From the NCBI RefSeq assembly GCF_949628265.1, contig NC_088789.1, positions 22,747,883 through 22,811,882 of the forward strand: a stretch of DNA of 64,000 nucleotides, given 5' to 3'. Below are positions 10,973-20,120 of this stretch, piece after piece. Position numbers and translations under genes: made by a program. This DNA comes from Cloeon dipterum. Lineage: Eukaryota; Arthropoda; Insecta; Ephemeroptera; Baetidae. The notes beneath the pieces are model-generated. The model worked only from the letters and a program-made list of their open reading frames with translations, had not been told where the DNA came from and searched no databases. The stretch's first letter is position 1, and every line of letters begins with the position of its first letter.

Positions 10973-13900
10973 TAGGGTTTTTTATCTTTTTAGTATCGTT
11001 TTTATTAATCCTTATATATATTTTGTTATAATTTTTAAGCCGGAAGTAGTTAATATCCTGCAGCTTATAAAGTAAACAAATTTTTAATTTTTAAACCATG
11101 CAATTTTTTAAATGTCACTTCAACAATCTCAAAAGTGTAAAATTTCACATAAGTGGTTTAATGTAAAAACTGAACGATCGATAGTTGCTCTATTTTATTT
11201 CAAGAAAAAAATCTACTGACAGTTTGAGTGTAACAAATTAAAATCCCAGGGAGTGAGATTTAAACGTGAGCCGCGCACAGTTCTGCAATTTAATTTTATT
11301 GCCGCCATTAAGGTCAGGCTTGAATTATTATTACACCGGCTTGCTCGGGCGGGCAGGCTTTTCAAAAAGAGGGTGGGTTGGCGAGGATTTGCCGTAAAAA
11401 TGCGAAAGACAGAGCTGCGCCAAGGACGAGAGAGAGAGAGAGAAACAGCTCGGCATTATTGTTTATAAGTATTTTGGAGTAGGCTTTGGCGACTTCTGAT
11501 GGATGAGAGGAGCTATGAGTGAAAAGAGAGGCAGCAGCCAAGATCGCGAGAGCGCTTTCCTCCTTGAGCCATAAAGCAGCAGCAGCAAGAAGCGAGCGGC
11601 GCAGACTGACTGCGAGATGTCCGCCGCCGCCGGAGGGAGTAGTACATAAAGCTCTTTGCAAATAATCCCTAACAATAGATCGCCAAGGCCAAAAGGAATT
11701 ATGATAGGGCTTATGCAGTACAAACACAAGATACCCATTTTTCAGAGGTCTTACTCGCTCCGCGGCAATCGAGTATTAAATAAATAGAGCACCACTTGCC
11801 TCGCTGCTTTTTGTTTCTTTCCCGAGACACACACTGACGGATTATTGCGTTCCTGCCAACATCCAACTCCCTGTAAAAATTGCGATTCGAGATTCGATCC
11901 CACAAACCCACACCAGGGAGAAAAAAAGTACATTCCTTAGTTTCTAATCATCCTTTCATTCATTGGAAATTGACTCGCATTTTCAGATAAAATTCCAACA
12001 TTGCTTCTTGGAATTGCTAAATGGACGCTTTAGTATCGAGATAATAAATTTAAAACAAAAAAGTAGAAATTTTTCGAGGAAAGGTTTTTCAAATTTGAAA
12101 ATTTAAAACAAAGCTTTTGAATCAAAATTTTCAAACAATAGAAATTTGTTAATATAGTTTATTTCCTATTTTTTATCCCTTAATTTCTTGTTAATATTTT
12201 AGCAGGGAAATGAATGCAATTGTTATTGTTCGCAATTGAATTGTTAGTTTAAAAAAAATACTTGAAACCAACCCTAAGAAATAAAAGCCAAAAAATATTT
12301 TTAAAAAGTATATGCTTAAACATCTCATTTTATCCAGATAGATTTGATATCATCTGAAATTGTTCAACTTTTTGTTGAGCACTTAGAGGCTTATTTGAAT
12401 GATTAAGCAATTTTAAATTTAAACAAATTTTTTTAATTTTCAAACATGAGAGTAATTTTTATTAGTTTTTATTTTTAAATATCTCAAAAATAGCGGCATC
12501 TTCAATTTTGTTCTGAAAATGGGATGAAATGTTGCTCCAAGTTTGTAACAGGTCTAGAAATTTTCAAGATGGTGGACGATTAGTTTTCGAGGTCAAAGGT
12601 TCAAATAAAGGTGATTTTTAGATTAGAGGGTGAGTCGTGAGAAAATCTAAATTGCACGATTGGTCGATTTTTACCCTCGGAAAGGTGCTTCTGGTCATCC
12701 TTGAGTTCAGACAAGATCATTGGAACCAGTAATAATTCAAACCCTGGCGTCAGGGTAGGTCTTGAGGATCGATATAATTAATTTTCCATTGTATTAACGA
12801 CACCTGACGGGCTCTGTATTGGTTCGATTTGCAAGATTAGTTCACCGTTGGAATGGCCAAGTCGAAAGATTTCAGAATATGTGCAATTTAACCCTTTGAA
12901 GCTATCAGGGTGCTCAGGAAATGTGCCCGTAATCCCGTTCCTGAATATAGTTTAATTTATCTTTATTACATAAATCTCCTCGCGGGTATAATTGAAATTT
13001 CAGCTTTATATCTATAGCATAACATATTTCTTTTTTAGACTAAATTTTTGATTCGCTTAAAAAAAATGGGTGCTTGACTATTCATGACGCGCCCACAATT
13101 GATTAAACTGCATCTTGGGGGGTGGCTGTGGCGAGGCAAGCGAAATCGCGTACATCCTGTGGTAAGAGCTGGCCTATTTCCTCCCTAACAACCGACTTAA
13201 CTAAACTGCTGCACCCTCGGCAGCGGTGGCACGTCTTGGGGCTGCTGCTGCTGCTGCTTTTCCTGTGCGCGCAAGACCATTTAATACTGATTAGCTTTTT
13301 AAGGTCGTTTTTATTTCCACGCGGCAGCAGCTCCTTTTTCCACCCCCTGGCACCCCCGCCCGCTTCATCTTATTTTAATAGCTCCTTTTCACTTAATCTG
13401 GCTTAACTTTTTATTTTGCTCGTTTCCCTGCCGCACGCTTAATATGAAATATCAAAAGAGCACTGCTGCTGCTGCTCTCGCGCCACCGTCATAATAATCA
13501 TCTCGCTCAAGAGCTCCCACTCTCGTCATACTCACTCTCAGCACCGACAATAATTTCGCGTCACTCCTTTTACGCTCTTCCTCAGCAAATCCTTTTTCCC
13601 GACTCGTTACGCTTGCCCAGATGAGACGGTTCAATTTCGGAGCCGGGGTTTCGATTCGTTTTTGTATTTGTAGCACAGCTGACAATAAGAAGCTACTTCT
13701 GCTTAAGCGTTTTAAATATGTTTTTTTATATATATTTTTTGTACGTGTGTTATGTATCAAATATTATTTCACATATTTTGTACCTGCTCATTCCCGTTCT
13801 TCGAGATTATCATTGTGATGTCAAATTTTGTTCCTAACACAATTATTATAATTTATAAGGCCAACAACTATGATGAATTTTAAAAAAAAATTAACTTTAT

Positions 13901-15034
13901 CCTGTTCAATCCATTTTTATTTATTGACAAAAAATAATAATAAAAAAACACTAAATTTATAAGTAACAATAATAACATACTAAAGAAATATTAATTGTAA
14001 AAAGTTGAAATTTCCTAATTGTAAGCACAGAGTTAAAAGTGTTTCGATTTAATAAATATTAAGTCTAATCAAACTTCAATAAAGTTAATTAAAAATAGCT
14101 CAGGGGAAAAGAAATGGGGGTAATTAAAATTTAATATAATCCTGGTGGCTTGTTAAACGATAAATTCCCCATTTGATAAAAAACTGGCATGTGAAAACCT
14201 AGGCATTTGATTAATTTTTTTGTTCTAGGCTAATACCCTTTTTAAGGTGAATTCAGGTGTCAGCCAATCAGAGGCATCCGCAAATTCCAACTGGCTGAGG
14301 TAGAGAGAAAAGCGGAGAATGTGTGCTGTTTGCCTCTGTCGCTGCGAGTGGAGGGGCGACGAAAGCGTGTTCTTCTTGCTGGCTCTCCCTCCACTGCCCG
14401 CTCCGCTCGATTTCCAATTTTTCCGAGAAAAATAATGACCTCCATCCGCCGCCATGTCTAAGCGAAAACTTCTTGTGCTCTTGCCTTGATGACTGATGAG
14501 AATTAACTTAAATAAAATATCCAGCTTTTGAGGTCGATGTGATAAATACCTTTTAATAAAAAATTCGTGGTAGCGTTTTGTTCTTGATGGAAGAATCAAG
14601 ACCAAGGTGCGGTATTCCAATTTGGCGAAACAAAAGCCTTCGACATTTTTGGACGCTAGGCTCTTGTCGGCTTTTCGCGGAAGAAAGCAGAGTAAAAGTT
14701 GTGTGTATATATTTTGGCAAAAGAGAGCGTGGCAGCAGCGGCAGCTCTTCTTCTCCGAGACGACGGGGATTAGAGCAAAATGCTGAGGAGGCTTAGAAAA
14801 TTAAAAGTGGCCGAGAGCAGAGCGAGCGAGTGGGCTGTGTGCAGAAAAGTCATCTCATAGCCGCCAATCTTAATTACGTCATCTCGAGCACGCCGGGGAT
14901 TAGAGAAATGAAGAAAAAGATTGAGCTAGATTGTTATAAGAATAAGCGGCGCTGCAGGAAAAAATGGGGGCTAAAAGCGGCCGAGGGTGTTTAAGGGTCG
15001 CAATCTGATGGAATTACGCGGCGCCGCTCTAATG

Positions 15035-15040
<6 letters not shown>

Positions 15041-15122
<82 letters not shown>
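15041..15122. repeat. (CT)41 dinucleotide microsatellite
   Basis: An uninterrupted 82-bp CT run (GA on the minus strand). Shorter GA tracts recur nearby and elsewhere in the spacer. GAGA tracts can bind GAGA factor in insects. Confidence 0.95.
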
Positions 15123-15125
<3 letters not shown>

Positions 15126-17286
15126 AGCTGCTCGACTTACGAATACAGCGCACCAGCGTTTCCTCTCGTTGCATTTCGCACGCGCGCCCAGATATCTCAT
15201 TCCTTGAATTTCCTGTTTGCCGCGCGCGTACAAAAATATCATAAATAACTCGCTAAACGCGCCAGGGAAAAGTAATCAGACCGAATTATCTGCGGCTTGA
15301 TGTGATGCACCGGCAAACCTAAATGATTTTTATCTCCCTTTAAAATTTTTGCGTTTATTATTTATTTTTACTTCTCAGCCTGGAATGGAATTAAAATCCT
15401 CAATGTGAGGTTGTAAACTATTGTGTGATCCTCATCAGAATTTAAAACTTCTTTCTTAAAATATTGTATTCACTTATCATGATTTTGAATTTAATTTAAA
15501 TTAAGTTTTAATTGAAATTAATTAAATTGAAATAAATAAAAATTTAATGCAACTTATTTATTTTCAGAGTTCTTGCCTGCTAACACTAACATTAGACCAT
15601 CTGTGTTTCTGTTATTTTTTACTTTCTTCTTTCTTTAAAATAAAAATAATAGAGCAGTGCCATTATCTGCACTGCTAAAGGGCACGGACCGACAATTATT
15701 AAGCACCTTGGTGCGACAAAACATTTTGGCCAAACGTTATTTCAAGTTTAGTATAGAATCGACAATTTTTTACAATTTTGTTTTCCATCCAAATCTAACA
15801 AGAAAATTCAATTTTTAATATTCGAATTACTCTAACTTGAGGATAGTAGAGTTACAATGCTAGAGTCTTAGTAATTAATCGGCTGTAAACCGTTTTCCAA
15901 CAAAATATCTTACCTTAAAACATAATTTTATCATATTCTGCTTTGTTTTCTTTTAATTATCTTATTTTTATCTTCTAAAAACATAAAATCAACAGAATAA
16001 TCTTAATCAAATTGTCTCGATAAAGAGACAAGGACAAGGAGAGTCGATACCAATTAAGAGGCCATTAACACCGCAAATTAACCAGATATAGAAAAATTTC
16101 GCTCGCAGTTTTCCTTCAATCCTGATGAATAAATCTTATAATTAAATAGGGAAAAGGTATCTCTTGTGAAATCGACTTAAATCCACTCGTTTTAAGGTTC
16201 AAAATTAACAATTTTATGTTGTTGATTTAAATGGTGAAAGATGTTCATTATATTATACGGAAGCAACTGAGCGCGTCTGACAAGCAAGTTTGCCAATTTG
16301 CGGGGATTTGCGGAGGTCGTCGAGTTATGAAAAGAATATCGGTCTGGCAGGCAGAATGCATGCCGACGAGGGATGATATTATTCTAGCTCGCGAGACGTA
16401 AAATCCGAGACGCGAGCTGCTTGTTAAGGTGCTTTGAAAGATGAAGGTCCCTTTGATATCTGGCCTAACGTATTATACGAGAGCGCAGCACGAGTTTCTT
16501 AAACGCACACGCGGGGCCAACAACAAAGCGGAGGCGCCCGCGCCCGCGCCCGCCCCCGCGCCGTGAATATACATATAGCTCGCTTGCTTTCTCAACCGCG
16601 CGCGCCGGCACCCCTTTCAATAAGCCGCATTACGTAATATTGCCCCTTCAACTTTCCTTAGGATAATGAGTGTAATCCGATTTTTCCAATTAAAAAGAAA
16701 CTTTTTGTCATTTTTTGCGCTCCAAGTCCAAATGAGAGCGTTTCTCCGCATATCTGGCTGGCTGGCAAGCAGCCGCCGCAGAAAAATCGTCGTAAAATCC
16801 GCTCTCCATACCTTCCTTCCTCCCATTTTCCAGCAGACTTTTCCGCCCTCCGTGTTTATTATGCAATCCTCCGCCTTTTTCCTCTTTCTACCTGAGAGAG
16901 AGACGCGAGCAGAAAAATGCTCCGGAGATATATGAAACGCAGAGATGAAAGAGCAAAGAAACTTTTGGCCGGGCGGATTTTTTATTTTGCTAATTATTTT
17001 CCGTGCAGAAAGCAGCTTTGGCGTTTCCGTCGTCGGCCAGGCCAACCGGCAACTTTCGCAGCAAAACCGCCGCTTTTCCTCCCTTAATACCCACCCCTCG
17101 TTTTGTTTTATTCGCTTGCTTTCTATTATTTGAAATCGGCCAGCGTGAATTTCTATTTCCTCGGCTAGTTTAGGACAATTATTATTCGGCAAACTATAGA
17201 AATAGCAACACAAATGATGGGTGATGTATTTGATAGCCTGATGGACAATGTTCCGACGTGTTTTCTTGTCACACCTCTTCCTAAAC

Positions 17287-17293
17287 TATATAA
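17287..17293 (+). promoter_or_regulatory. TATATAA box without an evident coding gene
   Basis: TATATAA is followed 39 bp later by GGCAGTTA, an initiator-like sequence, then by CCAGAAG|GTGAAG at 17351-17363, which resembles a splice donor. No ATG-initiated frame follows. The TATA-to-initiator distance is longer than the usual 30 bp, so the match is weak. Confidence 0.25.
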
Positions 17294-18011
17294 ACGAGAA
17301 TAGTCGTGCCGAGAGAGGACACGGCAGTTAATCCCATCAAAATCAACCGTCCAGAAGGTGAAGCTGAATAAGCAGTATCAGACACCTGAAGCTCTGCGGT
17401 TTTTTGCTGTGGAATTGAGGCACGTGGCACTTCTCTCACAATTGCGTGCTAAAATATATAATGCTGAGAATTGCGCGTTTAATGTGAGCTATGGAATTGT
17501 AGATGAAAATAATTTTGTCTGTGTGCGAAAACAATCGATTTTTCCTAAAATAAGTTGATTTTTTCTGTTGGTGTCTAGCACAAAATTATTTCTTTCATAA
17601 AAGGGATTTGAAAGGAGAAATCGGTTTCTAAACATTTTATTTATTTTTTCAACTACCACAAAGGTATTTATTTTTCGCTTCAAGTGATTTCATTGAGATA
17701 AATTAAAATAATGTTGTAGTTTTTCTATCAAAAAATAGTCTAACGGATTCTCTGTGAATAGCGACGATTAGTAGAGAGCATAACTCGTAGTAGAAATTCT
17801 GAACTGGAGGAGTGGTTCCCTGAAAATGTTTAAAAGATGGGTGATTCTCGCAAAGAGCGGGAAAATCATTAAATTTGAAGATTTCACTGAGATATTTCAG
17901 CTTTAATCCTGATTAAATTATTTATTTTCTAGTTTAGCAGAAATTTTCAAGAATAATCAAATTTCAAACTGTGTCAAAATGCTTAAACAATAGGGCATTT
18001 ATTTGTGTTTT

Positions 18012-18175
18012 TATATAACCTTGGTTTGATTGTTGGCGACAGTGCAACAATCACCAACAATGAATGTGGCATTGATTACATAATGATATTAACCCAACAA
18101 TTCCTTACAAAACAATGAAAATTACTATGCAATTAAGAGGCATTGTTTGCATTTTTTAAATTAAAAATTCTTTGA
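18012..18175. repeat. Direct repeat, copy downstream of the repeat-protein gene
   Basis: From TATATAACCTTGGTTTGATT to the AT-rich end this copy matches 19954-20120 at roughly nine bases in ten, in the same orientation, 1942 bp away. The other copy is the promoter region of the gene at 18318-19874. On the minus strand this one also retains TTATATAAA but has no gene body after it, so it looks like a promoter stranded by unequal exchange or deletion of a second gene copy. Confidence 0.8.
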
Positions 18176-18312
18176 TCCGAGAGATGAACACAAATTATTT
18201 TTTCTAATCAGTGTTTATAATGTTATTGCCAAACCGAAATGTTTTTATTTTATTTTTTTCTTTTTCTGGGGAATGGAATGAATGAAAAGTTTATTTATTT
18301 CAAGAAAGAGTG

Positions 18313-18318
18313 TTTATT
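18313..18318 (-). terminator. Poly(A) signal overlapping the stop codon of the repeat-protein gene
   Basis: AATAAA on the minus strand shares one base with the TAA stop. A second AATAAATAAA lies about 20 bp further on. The 3' UTR is therefore predicted to be very short. Confidence 0.65.
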
Positions 18319-19874
18319 TAAAGTTCAGTGTGGATAATGGTGGCCTGGTTGTGGAGGCGAAGCTTATTCCTCAGGGTTTGAAGGCGTTCGAGGATTGTGG
18401 GGGGTGCTTGTTGTTGGGTTTGGGGAGGCTCGGTGGTGGGTTGGGGCGGGAGTTTCGTTTTGGTTTCAGGATTTTTGGTGAGGGGCTGTGGCTGTGGGGG
18501 CTTGGTCGTCCCCAGAGGTTGGTGGCGACCTCTGGGCTTCCAGGTCTTTGGGCGCGTGATTCGTTTTTGAGAGAGTTGTTTTCGTTGCCAGCCTTTTTGG
18601 GGCTCAGTCTGTTGCCGCTGGTGGCGGCGGTAGTGTGTTGGGGGCAGGGGGCGTTTGCCGACTTTTCGAGGCTGTCGGGGATTGTTCCAGGTCTTTGGGC
18701 GAGTAATTGTCATCGACTGTCGCCTGCGGGGGCGTTGGGGATTGTTTAGGGGCCGTGGGGGTTGGTCTCTTTCCCTGCGAGGGAGGCGGAGTGGGAGTTT
18801 GGGCTGTGTCTCGGTTCGGGGGCGTCGCTGCAGGCCTCGTTGTGTCTGAGCCCGTCGCCAAGTTCTTAGCTGGTTTGTCGGGGGCAGAGGGAGTTCGTCA
18901 TTTTGGTAGAGCTTTCGGGGGTTGTTCCAAGGGTGGGATTTGTAGCTATTTGCTGGTGGGGAGGTGCGCCAGGTGCGGCGTTGGGTGTTTGTCTGTGGCA
19001 GGGGGCGTCTGCCGACTTTTCGGGGCTGTCGGTTATCGGTCTGGGTGTTTGGGCGAGTGATTGTCAGCATTGTCTGTCGCCTGTGGGGGCGTTGGGGATT
19101 GTTTAGGGGCCGTGGGGGTTGGTCTCTTTCCCTGCGAGGGAGGCGGCGTGGGAGTTTGGGCTTTGCCTCGGTTCGCGACCGTCGCTGCAGGCCTCGTTGG
19201 GTCTGAGCCCGTCGCCGAGTTCTTAGCTGGTTTGTCGGGGGCAGAGGGAGTTCGTCATTTTGGTAGAGTTTTCGGGGGTTGTTCCAAGGGTGGGATTTGT
19301 AGCTATTTGCTGGTGGGGAGGTGCGCCAGGTGCGGCGTTGGGTGTTTGTCTGTGGCAGGGGGCGTCTGCCGACTTTTCGGGGCTGTCTGTTGTCGTTCCG
19401 CGTGTTTGGGCGAGTGATTGTCAACATTGTCTGTCGCCTGTGGGGGCGTTGGGGATTGTTTAGGGGCCGTGGGAGTTGGTCTCTTTCCCTGCGAGGGAGG
19501 CGGCGTGGGTGTTTTGGCTGTGTCTCGGTTCGGGGCCGTCGCTGCAGGCCTCTTTGGGTCTGAGCCCGCCGCCGAGTTCTTAGTTGGTTTGTCGGGGGTA
19601 GAGGGAGTTCGTCATTTTGGTAGAGTTTTCGGGGGTTATTCCAGGGGTGGGAGTTGTAGCTATTTGCTGGTGGGGAGCTGCGCCAAGTGCGTCGTCGGGG
19701 GTTTGTCAGGGTTCGGTCGTGTCTAGTGTCTGAGGTCAAATACTCATCGTTTCCTTGGTCTTCTGGGGTCCATTGGGGGTCTATCCTTGTGTCCTGGTCT
19801 TCCGGGGGCCATCGGGCGTCGATCTCGTAGAGGGTGCAGAGCAGCATCATCGTCAGGGCGATCGTGGTTCTCAT
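18318..19874 (-). CDS. Secreted Arg/Pro/Thr-rich repetitive protein (unrecognised)
   Basis: Intronless frame of 518 residues. The start at 19874 is chosen over the in-frame ATG at 20030 because it lies about 80 bp after a TATA box and opens with a signal peptide: MRTTIALTMMLLCTLYEIDA, probable cut before RWPPEDQ. The short N-terminal part repeats the motif W(P/T)PEDQ. Residues 61 to about 416 are three 119-residue repeats beginning RRTWR(S/T)SPPANSY and containing HPWNNPRKLYQNDELPLPP, RRERDQ and PRKVG. The C-terminal tail is Pro/Gln/Thr/Lys-rich and ends IIHTEL. Multibasic sites (RTRRRA, LPRRERD, KVGRRP) could be cut by furin-like proteases, so it may be a multi-peptide precursor. A structural silk-, glue- or cuticle-like protein is an equal possibility. 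I recognise no family. The mRNA strand is strongly C/A-rich, which also leaves long spurious frames on the other strand. Confidence 0.7.
   Translation of the reverse strand: MRTTIALTMMLLCTLYEIDARWPPEDQDTRIDPQWTPEDQGNDEYLTSDTRHDRTLTNPRRRTWRSSPPANSYNSHPWNNPRKLYQNDELPLPPTNQLRTRRRAQTQRGLQRRPRTETQPKHPRRLPRRERDQLPRPLNNPQRPHRRQTMLTITRPNTRNDNRQPRKVGRRPLPQTNTQRRTWRTSPPANSYKSHPWNNPRKLYQNDELPLPPTNQLRTRRRAQTQRGLQRRSRTEAKPKLPRRLPRRERDQPPRPLNNPQRPHRRQTMLTITRPNTQTDNRQPRKVGRRPLPQTNTQRRTWRTSPPANSYKSHPWNNPRKLYQNDELPLPPTNQLRTWRRAQTQRGLQRRPRTETQPKLPLRLPRRERDQPPRPLNNPQRPRRRQSMTITRPKTWNNPRQPRKVGKRPLPPTHYRRHQRQQTEPQKGWQRKQLSQKRITRPKTWKPRGRHQPLGTTKPPQPQPLTKNPETKTKLPPQPTTEPPQTQQQAPPTILERLQTLRNKLRLHNQATIIHTEL
18627..19694 (-). 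repeat. Three tandem 357-bp coding repeats
   Basis: Units run approximately 19694-19338, 19337-18981 and 18980-18627. Landmark CGCCTG sits at 19435, 19078 and 18721, exactly 357 bp apart each time, which is 119 codons. The third unit diverges toward its end and appears one codon shorter. High identity implies recent expansion or gene conversion. Confidence 0.9.
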
Positions 19875-19951
19875 TGTGGCGTTCTGAGCAGGAGAGTAGT
19901 GCACTGTTCCAGGAGTTGGCAGTGTTTGAATTGTTTCCCGATTGTAACCTC

Positions 19952-19960
19952 TATATATAA
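19952..19960 (-). promoter_or_regulatory. TATA box of the repeat-protein gene
   Basis: TTATATATA on the minus strand lies about 78 bp before the ATG at 19874, leaving room for a start site about 30 bp downstream and a 5' UTR of some 50 bp. A strong TATA and no intron suggest a highly expressed, tissue-restricted or inducible gene. Confidence 0.6.
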
Positions 19961-20120
19961 CCTTGGTTTGATTGTTGACGACAGTGCAACAATACCAACA
20001 ATGAATGTGGCATTGATTACATAATGACATTAACCCAATAATACCTTACAAAACAATGAAAATTACTATGCACATGAGTGGCATTGTTTTGTATTTTTTT
20101 AAATTAAAATAATTATTTGA
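19954..20120. repeat. Direct repeat, promoter-side copy
   Basis: Partner of 18012-18175. It includes the TATA region and about 150 bp upstream of the gene, sharing GTGCAACAAT, CAACAATGAATGTGGCATTG and AAAACAATGAAAATTACTATG-like stretches. The two copies bracket the gene in direct orientation. Confidence 0.8.

Larger units (their letters stand above)
10975..18011. other. Gene-poor spacer with GC-richer islands
   Basis: No open frame here looks like a real gene. GC-richer islands at about 13080-13620, 14240-15260 and 16260-17160 alternate with AT-rich DNA. They carry (CT)n and GA-rich tracts, a GC-rich (GCGCCC)n-like stretch near 16535-16562, and one TATA-like site at 17287. Such islands near a patterning gene may be enhancers, but this is inference. 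Confidence 0.4.

Noticed and set aside
12590-12603. AGGTCAAAGGTTCA, a nuclear-receptor half-site pair
   Set aside because: Spacing corresponds to a two-base gap and the second half-site is imperfect; a single site is not enough evidence.
14225-14620. Minus-strand frame of 131 codons
   Set aside because: No start context, domain or splice support; overlaps low-complexity GA-rich sequence.
16617-17213. Minus-strand frame of 198 codons
   Set aside because: Composition is not protein-like for a conserved family, no introns or promoter fit, and it lies in a GC-richer island where long frames occur by chance. No recognisable domain.
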